From Proteobacteria bacterium UBA1847 (GTDB taxonomy: Bacteria > Pseudomonadota > Gammaproteobacteria > Steroidobacterales > Woeseiaceae), in contig DDIP01000144.1 in assembly GCA_002338605.1 (NCBI GenBank), positions 1,226-8,138 on the forward strand: DNA of 6,913 bases, written 5' to 3'. This document shows positions 1 to 5,564 of this stretch, in pieces. Within the stretch, counting starts at the first letter, position 1, and each line of letters starts with the position of its first letter. Below the pieces are notes generated by a model. It was not told the DNA's origin. It made no database searches and saw only the letters and a program-made list of their open reading frames with translations. Position numbers and translations under genes: made by a program.

Positions 1-1
1 G

Positions 2-289
2 GTGCCCTCGGTGGTCGACAAGGGGGCACCCGACGATGTCGAAGCCGCTTTCGAGAACAAGATTTTTGTTCAGGTCGGCGCTTTCGGTGAACGATCGAAC
101 GCCGATCGGCGCGTGAACACCTTGGCCGGCTCCGGAATCTCCGGCGTCAACGTCTTCGAGGATGCGGCGGCCAGCCCGCCGCTTTACCGGGTGCGCATCG
201 GCCCGGTCGCTGACGTCGAGCAATACGATCGACTTGTCGTTGAGCTTGAAAAACTGGGCATAACGGACCCTTACCTTATTGCCGAGTAG
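2..289 (+). CDS. rlpA: RlpA, C-terminal SPOR domain (5' end outside window)
   Basis: This is the 3' end of a gene that enters from the left edge. The 95 visible residues end in a SPOR domain, starting at IFVQVGAF (about residues 21-28) and continuing to YRVRIGPV (about 62-69), the two hallmark strands of the fold. SPOR domains bind glycan strands stripped of stem peptides at the division septum. Identification as RlpA, an outer-membrane lipoprotein and, in Pseudomonas, a septal lytic transglycosylase, rests on this C-terminus plus the order rlpA-dacA-ybeD-lipB that follows. The double-psi beta-barrel catalytic domain and lipobox would lie upstream and cannot be checked. The GTG at position 2 is an internal codon, not the true start. 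Another SPOR protein is possible but less likely given the neighbours. Confidence 0.85.
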   Translation: MPSVVDKGAPDDVEAAFENKIFVQVGAFGERSNADRRVNTLAGSGISGVNVFEDAAASPPLYRVRIGPVADVEQYDRLVVELEKLGITDPYLIAE

Positions 290-290
290 C

Positions 291-305
291 CGCGTACAAT
301 ACGCG
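291..305 (+). promoter_or_regulatory. Small hairpin and -10-like hexamer between rlpA and dacA
   Basis: Just after the rlpA stop, CGCGTA (291-296) and TACGCG (300-305) form a perfect 6-bp inverted repeat with a 3-base loop. The same bases contain TACAAT (295-300), which matches five of six bases of a sigma-70 -10 box. The best partner upstream is TTACCT (271-276), only three of six matches with an 18-base spacer. It could be a weak promoter for dacA-ybeD-lipB, a weak RNA hairpin, or chance. Confidence 0.2.
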
Positions 306-340
306 TCGACTTTCATCTCAATAAGCCCCCAAGAGCAGCC

Positions 341-1483
341 ATGACCCAGGTTTCCAGAATCGTCCTGTCGTTTATATTTTATCTTTTAACTTCAATGGCT
401 TATGCTGATAGCATGCCGATACCAGCCGCACCGGTGATCGGTGCCAAGAGCTACCTCGTAATTGACAGCAAAACCGGCCATGAAATCGCAGCCCTGGACC
501 CCGACGCACCGCTCGCGCCGGCAAGCCTGACAAAAATCATGACGACCTATGTCGTCTTCAATGCGCTCAAGCAAGGCCAGATCACGCTCGACGACGAAGT
601 GACCGTCAGCGAAAAGGCCTGGCGAACGGAAGGCTCGCGGATGTTCATTGAGGTTGGCAAGCGTGTTTCTGTGCAAGACCTGCTGTTCGGCATGATCGTC
701 CAGTCGGGTAATGATGCGAGTGTTGCGCTCGCAGAACATATCGGTGGCACTGAAAGTGTTTTTGCGGAAATGATGAACCAGCACGCCACCGCCCTGGGGA
801 TGCATTCGAGTCACTTTCTGAATGCAACGGGCCTGCCGGCTGAAAATCACGTGACAACTGCGCGCGATCTGGCGACCCTGGCGCGTGCATTGATCGAAGA
901 GTTTCCGGATTATTATCCGTGGCATGCCGTTAAGGAGTTCACCTTCAATGGCATTACACAAAGCAACCGCAACACATTGCTGTGGCGTGATGATTCAGTT
1001 GACGGCCTCAAGACAGGTCACACCGAGGACGCCGGATATTGCCTGGTCGCCTCTGCCCATCGCGACAACATGCGCGTTATTTCAGTCGTGCTTGGCACGT
1101 CCAGTGACAAGTCACGTGCGGACGGTAGCCAGGCCCTGATTAACTATGCGTTCCGGTTTTTCGAAACGCGCCTGTTATTCAAGGCGGGCGAAGAAATCTC
1201 GACGGCACGCGTCTGGAAATCAGCAAATGAATATTCACCACTTGGCGTATTGGACGACCTGTATATCACGGTCCGTCGTGGTGCCTACGACAAGCTCGAA
1301 TCCGAGCTCGATATTCCGAACGTCATTGAAGCACCCATCGCTGCCGGTCAGCCCGTTGCCAATTTACGCGTCAGTCTCGATGGCGTGCGACTGCTAACGA
1401 CACCATTACGGGCACTGGACGACAACCCGGCCGGATCGTTCTGGCGCCGTACCAAAGACAGCATCAGCCTGATATTCGAATGA
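341..1483 (+). CDS. dacA: D-alanyl-D-alanine carboxypeptidase, PBP5 family
   Basis: This is a low-molecular-mass penicillin-binding protein that removes the terminal D-Ala from peptidoglycan pentapeptides in the periplasm. The 380 residues match the family's usual length. All three serine-acyltransferase motifs are present: SLTK (S62 nucleophile, K65), SGN (122-124) and KTG (224-226, followed by HT). Residues 1-22 form a Sec signal peptide with a likely AYA|D cleavage. Residues from about 275 to 365 fit the beta-rich PBP5 C-terminal domain. The last ~15 residues (SFWRRTKDSISLIFE) are of the amphipathic type that anchors these enzymes to the inner membrane. The ATG is preceded by a modest AAGAG. 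The gene lies 51 bases after rlpA and 15 before ybeD, the conserved order. It is called dacC in Pseudomonas; paralogues cannot be separated by sequence inspection alone. Confidence 0.96.
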   Translation: MTQVSRIVLSFIFYLLTSMAYADSMPIPAAPVIGAKSYLVIDSKTGHEIAALDPDAPLAPASLTKIMTTYVVFNALKQGQITLDDEVTVSEKAWRTEGSRMFIEVGKRVSVQDLLFGMIVQSGNDASVALAEHIGGTESVFAEMMNQHATALGMHSSHFLNATGLPAENHVTTARDLATLARALIEEFPDYYPWHAVKEFTFNGITQSNRNTLLWRDDSVDGLKTGHTEDAGYCLVASAHRDNMRVISVVLGTSSDKSRADGSQALINYAFRFFETRLLFKAGEEISTARVWKSANEYSPLGVLDDLYITVRRGAYDKLESELDIPNVIEAPIAAGQPVANLRVSLDGVRLLTTPLRALDDNPAGSFWRRTKDSISLIFE

Positions 1484-1498
1484 CGGGTTTACAAAGCC

Positions 1499-1762
1499 GT
1501 GAGTGATGAGTCAGTTATCGAGTTTCCCTGTAAATTCCCGATCAAGATGATGGGGCGGGACACGCCGGAGTTTCGCCTGACGGCCAGACGCCTGGTTGAG
1601 AATCACGTCGGCCCGCTTGCTGAGGATACGATCCAGACCAACGTCAGCGGCAAAGGCAACTTCGTCTCAATTACGGTGACAGTCACCGCAATTAGCCAGC
1701 AGCAACTCGACGACATTTACCGGGACGTGTCCGGCCACGAAGACGTCCTGATGGCGCTATGA
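1499..1762 (+). CDS. ybeD: YbeD family protein (DUF493)
   Basis: This 87-residue protein carries the DUF493 signature near its N-terminus ([11 protein letters not shown], residues 9-19). The family has a small alpha/beta fold resembling ACT-type regulatory domains. Its biochemical role is not established, though its constant place between dacA and lipB suggests a link to envelope or lipoate metabolism. I place the start at GTG 1499, because no in-frame ATG comes before the conserved motif; an ATG at 1506 is out of frame. No clear Shine-Dalgarno precedes it, so translation may be coupled to dacA, which ends 15 bases upstream. The stop overlaps the lipB start as ATGA (1759-1762), indicating translational coupling with lipB. 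Confidence 0.9.
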   Translation: MSDESVIEFPCKFPIKMMGRDTPEFRLTARRLVENHVGPLAEDTIQTNVSGKGNFVSITVTVTAISQQQLDDIYRDVSGHEDVLMAL

Positions 1763-2361
1763 AAACCTGCTTCCGCGGCCGCCAGGACTATGTACCGCTG
1801 TGGCGCGAGATGCAGACGTTTACGGACACGCGCGACGAGTCCACACCGGACGAGATCTGGTTCGTTGAACACCCGCCGGTTTTCACGATGGGCCTGAATG
1901 CCAGCAAAGAGCACCTGCTTGCACCCGGCGATATCCCCGTTGTGCAGATCGATCGCGGCGGCCAGGTGACGTTCCACGGTCCCGGCCAGCTCATGGTGTA
2001 TCCGCTGATCGACATCCGGCGCGCCAATATCGGTGTACGGTGCCTGGTGAGTGCATTGGAGCAAAGCGTCGTCGATCTCGCTGCCGCGTACGACATCAAC
2101 GCGTACGCGCGGAAGGAGGCGCCCGGTGTCTACGTTGATGGTGACAAGCTCGCGAGTGTCGGGCTGCGGATACGACGAGGATCGAGTTTTCACGGAATGG
2201 CCATCAATGTCGACGTTGAACTTGAGCCCTTCACGCGCATTAATCCCTGCGGCTATGCAGAACTTGAAATGACCGACCTCCGCCGACAGGGGATTGAACT
2301 CGATCTTGAGGCGACAGCTGAAAAAATCCTGCCGCATTTCATGCATCATTTGGGCCTGTAG
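1759..2361 (+). CDS. lipB: Lipoyl(octanoyl) transferase LipB
   Basis: LipB moves octanoate from octanoyl-acyl carrier protein onto a lysine of lipoyl domains (pyruvate and 2-oxoglutarate dehydrogenases, glycine cleavage H protein). This is the first step of lipoate assembly in the cytoplasm. The 200-residue product holds the family signature [16 protein letters not shown] (residues 66-81). The catalytic dyad is visible: lysine K130 in [10 protein letters not shown] and cysteine C164 in RINPCGY. Length is typical. The ATG overlaps the ybeD stop by four bases, so it is probably translated by coupling. LipA, the sulfur-inserting partner that usually follows, is not the next gene; a VOC-domain gene comes 13 bases later instead. 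Confidence 0.97.
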   Translation: MKTCFRGRQDYVPLWREMQTFTDTRDESTPDEIWFVEHPPVFTMGLNASKEHLLAPGDIPVVQIDRGGQVTFHGPGQLMVYPLIDIRRANIGVRCLVSALEQSVVDLAAAYDINAYARKEAPGVYVDGDKLASVGLRIRRGSSFHGMAINVDVELEPFTRINPCGYAELEMTDLRRQGIELDLEATAEKILPHFMHHLGL

Positions 2362-2374
2362 AGGAGTATTCCTG

Positions 2375-2758
2375 ATGCACAAGAGTCAACTTGCCGGGTT
2401 CATTATTGACTGCCAGAACGCTGATATGGACAAGGCCGCGGAATTCTGGAGTGAGGCACTGGGTTTTCCCAGGCAACATACGAAGGATCCGGCCGAGGCC
2501 AACTACGAGCTGCTGCGAACCGGCCCCAATGACCTGCACATTGAATTGCAGGACGTTGATCACCCGAGCCGCGTACATATTGATATTGAAACGGACAATA
2601 TTGACGCTGAAGTTGCGCGATTGAAAAAGCTCGGCGCAAGGCGAATCAAAGCGATCAAGGGCTGGGTGGTCATGGAGGCGCCGACAGGACACCGCTTTTG
2701 CGTTGTCCGCCCGCAACGAGCCCGGTTCCAAGAAGAGGCAAACCAGTGGCCGGATTAA
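2375..2758 (+). CDS. VOC superfamily protein, glyoxalase-like (Glyoxalase_6 type)
   Basis: This encodes a 127-residue protein with two beta-alpha-beta-beta-beta half-modules of the vicinal oxygen chelate fold. The first has GFIIDCQN (8-15) and AAEFWSEALGF (21-31); the second has RVHIDIET (66-73), EVARLKKLGARR (79-90) and GHRFCVV (105-111). The substrate is unknown. Relatives commonly read GNEFCVV at the last strand, where the Glu may bind metal; here that position is Arg107, so a canonical metal site is doubtful. His68 is retained. The start is ATG 2375, chosen over an earlier in-frame codon inside lipB because GAGGAG (2361-2366) lies eight bases upstream. It is 13 bases after lipB and probably cotranscribed. 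It may act in resistance, detoxification or small-molecule binding; the sequence does not decide. Confidence 0.8.
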   Translation: MHKSQLAGFIIDCQNADMDKAAEFWSEALGFPRQHTKDPAEANYELLRTGPNDLHIELQDVDHPSRVHIDIETDNIDAEVARLKKLGARRIKAIKGWVVMEAPTGHRFCVVRPQRARFQEEANQWPD

Positions 2759-2767
2759 CGTCAGCAT

Positions 2768-2804
2768 CGCAGTCCTGACGTCGCAATACCGACGCAGGAC
2801 TGCG
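2768..2804. terminator. Strong hairpin in the convergent gap, possible bidirectional terminator
   Basis: CGCAGTCCTG (2768-2777) pairs perfectly with CAGGACTGCG (2795-2804). Inside it CGTCG (2779-2783) pairs with CGACG (2790-2794). The result is a 15-bp stem with one bulged A (2778) and a 6-base loop, CAATAC. It sits between the stop codons of the VOC gene (2758) and the opposing ompA-like gene (2839), where a shared terminator is expected. Neither side has a T-run, so it is not a classical intrinsic terminator. It could instead protect 3' ends or work with Rho. Confidence 0.5.
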
Positions 2805-2838
2805 CGCGCCTAACCCGGTTGACGTATCCGGCTCCGCC

Positions 2839-3750
2839 TCACCGGGCGACCAGTACGACCCGCCTGTTTTTGGCACGACCACCGTCGTCGCGGTTGGATG
2901 CCTGCGGCGCAAGCGGCCCGACGCCGTGTCCCTCCATGCGGCCACGACTGACGCCGTAGTTTGTCGCCAACTCGTTGACCACCGCCTGGGCCCGATTTTC
3001 TGACAGCATCTTGTTGTGCGCGAACGTACCCTGGGAGTCGGTATGACCGACTACCCAGACTTTGAGGTCCGGACGATCACTCAACAACTTCGCAATTTCC
3101 GTTAGCGCCGATGCCGATGTCGACTTGAGCGTCGCCTTGTCGGTATCGAAGTAGATGCCTTCGACGATCACATAGCCCTTAACGTCGATTACCTGGCCGA
3201 GAGCGGCTGCGTCGAGGCTTACCATACCCTCGTCCATCTTCTTTACTTCGACGACGTGGATATCAGTAAAGGTTTGCCCGACGACAATGGCGACGTAGGC
3301 CGTTTGCCCACCTTCGTCGAATTGTGCCAGCAAGTAACGCCCTTTCGTGTTTGCCATCGCGTGCAACCCGGAGAACTTTTGCAGCGTGGGACCTGCATAG
3401 GCCTTGACGCATTCGTATTTTTCCTGGTTGCAGGTGTACAGGATCGTGGCACCGGCCTGCTTGACAGCCGATTCATAATTTCTGAAAACCTCGAGGATCG
3501 AGCGGTCTTTGGGTTTCGTATAAAAAAGTCGTGTGACACGACCTTCGAGTGCCGGCCCGGTCGGCTCTTTGCCGCTTTCGTCCGTACCCATGAACGCGTT
3601 GTATTCGTCAAATTCCTTGACGTCCTTGCGACGAAGCTCCGAACCTTCGTAGGGCGACACCAGCGGGTGGTCGGTCAGGTCCGCACGTCCTTGCGCATTG
3701 ACGTCAAGCATCAGGACCGACAGGACTGCGAGCAAAATTATTCTATTCAT
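2839..3750 (-). CDS. Secreted OmpA-family protein with DUF4892-like N-terminal domain
   Basis: This is a 303-residue envelope protein. A Sec signal peptide covers residues 1-19 (likely VNA|QGR, with no lipobox cysteine). Residues ~25-180 resemble DUF4892, a domain of unknown function, with a cysteine pair (C107, C114) that may form a disulfide. Residues ~195-303 are an OmpA/MotB peptidoglycan-binding domain: IYFDTDKATLK (199-209), VVGHTDSQG (233-241) and RAKNRRVVLV (292-301). Asp238 and Arg253 have the same 15-residue spacing as Asp271/Arg286 of E. coli OmpA, which hold diaminopimelate. There is no transmembrane barrel, so the protein is probably periplasmic and wall-bound. An AGAGGAAAGG stretch just upstream is a good ribosome site. 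It lies 12 bases after murU in the same operon, consistent with a cell-wall role. The OmpA domain is certain; the DUF4892 call is from sequence resemblance. Confidence 0.88.
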   Translation of the reverse strand: MNRIILLAVLSVLMLDVNAQGRADLTDHPLVSPYEGSELRRKDVKEFDEYNAFMGTDESGKEPTGPALEGRVTRLFYTKPKDRSILEVFRNYESAVKQAGATILYTCNQEKYECVKAYAGPTLQKFSGLHAMANTKGRYLLAQFDEGGQTAYVAIVVGQTFTDIHVVEVKKMDEGMVSLDAAALGQVIDVKGYVIVEGIYFDTDKATLKSTSASALTEIAKLLSDRPDLKVWVVGHTDSQGTFAHNKMLSENRAQAVVNELATNYGVSRGRMEGHGVGPLAPQASNRDDGGRAKNRRVVLVAR

Positions 3751-3762
3751 TAGCCTTTCCTC

Positions 3763-4428
3763 TTATTCAGTCTCATTCTCAATATTACACATACTTAACC
3801 GCTCGGGCGTCCCGACGTCAGCCCAGAGACCCTTGTAGTGCGACCCTCGAAGTACGCCTTCGTCTGCTGCTCGCCTCAACATCGGCACAATCGAAAAGCG
3901 ACCCGGCTCGCAGTTCGAAAAAAATTCCGGCCGATAAATAGCGACGCCGCTATAAGTCAGCGTCGGGTCCTCGGCATTTTTGACCACTCCGTCCAGAAGA
4001 TCAAAGTCGCCGCGACGACGGTAGTCCGGCGTATCAACAAGAACCAGGTGTCCGACGGCATCGGCGGGCAACACATGCTCCGCGAACGGCATATCGGTAT
4101 ACACGTCGGCATTGACAACCAGAAAGGGTTCCTTGCCCAACATTGGCAGGGCTCGAAAAATTCCACCGCCGGTTTCGAGGACATTCTCACCCTCATCACT
4201 GTAGTCAACGCGCAGCCCGTAGGCGTCGCCATTCCCAACACGGTCACGGATTGTCGCGCCCAGCCAACCCAGGTTGATGACAACATCGCGAATCCCACCG
4301 GCATGCATTGCTCTCAGATGGCGTTCAAGCAGGCTTTGTCCGCGCACCTCGATCAGCGCTTTCGGCAGGCTGTCGGTAAGGGGGCGCAGGCGCTCACCGC
4401 GTCCGGCCGCCAAAATCATTGCCCTCAC
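3763..4428 (-). CDS. murU: N-acetylmuramate alpha-1-phosphate uridylyltransferase MurU
   Basis: MurU converts MurNAc-1-phosphate and UTP to UDP-MurNAc. This is the last step of the salvage route that bypasses de novo MurA/MurB synthesis and therefore confers intrinsic fosfomycin tolerance where it occurs. The product has 221 residues, close to the ~223 of Pseudomonas MurU. It shows the nucleotidyltransferase motif LAAGRGERLRPLT (6-18) with PKAL following (K23), the LETGGGIFRAL loop (84-94), the metal-site NADVYTD (106-112) and WADVGT (202-207). I chose GTG 4428 as start, giving MRAMILAAG as in characterised MurU; it overlaps the amgK stop as GTGA. The ATG at 4443 would add five unsupported residues and overlap amgK by 19 bases. 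AmgK directly upstream supplies the substrate, which supports MurU over other sugar-phosphate nucleotidyltransferases. Confidence 0.93.
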   Translation of the reverse strand: MRAMILAAGRGERLRPLTDSLPKALIEVRGQSLLERHLRAMHAGGIRDVVINLGWLGATIRDRVGNGDAYGLRVDYSDEGENVLETGGGIFRALPMLGKEPFLVVNADVYTDMPFAEHVLPADAVGHLVLVDTPDYRRRGDFDLLDGVVKNAEDPTLTYSGVAIYRPEFFSNCEPGRFSIVPMLRRAADEGVLRGSHYKGLWADVGTPERLSMCNIENETE

Positions 4429-5447
4429 GCGTCCGCATCCCATCCGGGGAGAATTTGCTGGTCAATCAGGCGCGTCAGGAAACGAAGTTCGGGATAGCGC
4501 GGACCGATTTCCAGGATGTACTCGAGCGTGCGCGGTACGTCGGCGAGATATGCCGCCTTGCCATCGCGATGTCTGAGGCGGCAAAAAATCCCCGCGGCTT
4601 TCAGGTGGCGATGGACGCCCATCAATTCGAAGTGCCGAAGAAAACGTTTTTCGTCAATCAGCGTGCGCGTTTCTTCGCCGAGCCGTGCATAAAAGTTCAA
4701 TGCCCATTCCCGGACCTTGTTCGCCGGCCAGTTGACATAGCAATCCTTCAACAAGGATACGAGGTCATAGGTTAACGGACCTTCAACTGCATCCTGGAAA
4801 TCCAATATCCCGGGATTGTCCTGCTTCAACACCATCAGGTTGCGAGAATGGTAGTCGCGATGCACAAAAACCTTAGGCTGCAAAATCGCGTTTGCCACCA
4901 GCAAGTCACAGCAGGTCTGCCAGTGCGTTTCATCGGCCGCACTGAACAGGAATTCCATGTGGGTCCCGCACAGCCAGTCTCGAAATAACGACAACTCGAA
5001 ACGCAACAGGGCTTCGTCATAGGGCGGCAGCAGCCCCTGAAAAGCGACACCTTTTTTCTGCATTGACAACAGGGCGTCGGTTGCATCATGGTACATCGAC
5101 TCGGCCAAAGCCGGTCGACGCTGCAAGCGCTTTAGGTACTGCTCGCTGCCGAGGTCAGTCAACAGAAGAAATCCCTTCTCAAGATCCGCTTCAACCACTC
5201 GCGGCGCTGCGAGCTGCATCGCCTCGAGGTAGCCTGCGATTGTTACGAACGGCAAACATTCCTCTTGCTCCGGGGGCGCATCCATCGCGATGAAACTTTT
5301 GTCCTCCTTTCGCAATCGAAAATAGCGTCTAAAGCTCGCATCCGAGGATGCCGGGACGGGCTCGGCTCCGCTGACCGCGTCGATACAGCCGAGCCAGTCA
5401 TTGAGAGCGACCAGGCGGCTATCGGTAGAAGGATCGGATGGCTTGAT
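4425..5447 (-). CDS. amgK: N-acetylmuramate/N-acetylglucosamine anomeric kinase AmgK, unusual start
   Basis: AmgK phosphorylates MurNAc (and GlcNAc) at C1 using ATP, feeding MurU in cytoplasmic wall recycling. It has the aminoglycoside phosphotransferase fold. Numbered from ATC 5447, the 340-residue product shows SSDASFRRYFR (34-44), the SFIAMDAPPEQE substrate/nucleotide loop (51-62), the catalytic loop HRDYHSRN (196-203, D198) and the metal motif DFQDAVEGPLTYDL (216-229, D216). Length matches the ~340 of Pseudomonas AmgK. The start is odd. The frame is open from a TAG at 5486-5484 but has no ATG, GTG or TTG until TTG 5315. That TTG would remove the conserved SSDASFRRYF segment and has no ribosome site. 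ATC 5447 sits seven bases after GGAG (5458-5455) and reads on as KPSDPS. An AUC start, a G-to-C change of an original ATG, or an indel are all possible. The gene is first in the amgK-murU-ompA-like operon and diverges from lptD. Confidence 0.9.
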   Translation of the reverse strand: MKPSDPSTDSRLVALNDWLGCIDAVSGAEPVPASSDASFRRYFRLRKEDKSFIAMDAPPEQEECLPFVTIAGYLEAMQLAAPRVVEADLEKGFLLLTDLGSEQYLKRLQRRPALAESMYHDATDALLSMQKKGVAFQGLLPPYDEALLRFELSLFRDWLCGTHMEFLFSAADETHWQTCCDLLVANAILQPKVFVHRDYHSRNLMVLKQDNPGILDFQDAVEGPLTYDLVSLLKDCYVNWPANKVREWALNFYARLGEETRTLIDEKRFLRHFELMGVHRHLKAAGIFCRLRHRDGKAAYLADVPRTLEYILEIGPRYPELRFLTRLIDQQILPGWDADA

Positions 5448-5564
5448 GTGACATCTCCGTAACGCGTTGAAGCACCTAGAAAACTATGCGAAGGTAACAA
5501 ATAAGAATGCCTGATAACATCCCGTCCCTGGTGGCTTCGGCCGAAACCTGATCCGAACAGCGAT
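5448..5564. other. Divergent amgK-lptD intergenic region
   Basis: This 117-base gap must hold the promoters for both divergent units. It is richer in A and T than its surroundings, especially 5470-5510. I could not find a convincing promoter on either strand: TTGAAG (5467-5472) on + and TTGTTA (5500-5495) on - are -35-like, but neither has a good -10 at normal spacing. I also see no clear sigma-E promoter, which drives lptD in E. coli. On the - strand GGAG (5458-5455) is the likely amgK ribosome site. A 14-codon ORF (5507-5551, +) lies ahead of lptD. Confidence 0.5.

Noticed and set aside
392..961. Minus-strand open frame of 189 codons
   Set aside because: It is antisense to dacA, which has all three active-site motifs.
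2294..2374. N-terminal extension of the VOC gene into lipB
   Set aside because: ATG 2375 has a strong GAGGAG at good spacing, and the extra residues are simply lipB in another frame.
1717..2382. Minus-strand open frame of 221 codons
   Set aside because: It is antisense to lipB, which carries its full signature and catalytic residues; the product resembles nothing known.
3256..3753. Plus-strand open frame of 165 codons
   Set aside because: It is antisense to the OmpA-like gene, which has a signal peptide and an intact OmpA domain.
4426..4443. ATG 4443 as murU start
   Set aside because: It adds five residues not seen in characterised MurU and overlaps amgK by 19 bases; GTG 4428 gives the standard N-terminus and a GTGA coupling overlap.
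3838..4497. Plus-strand open frame of 219 codons
   Set aside because: It is antisense to murU and the end of amgK, both recognised by motifs; low-complexity translation without a domain.
4425..5315. amgK beginning at TTG 5315 (296 residues)
   Set aside because: This would cut off the conserved SSDASFRRYFR segment, has no ribosome site, and gives a protein about 44 residues shorter than the family.
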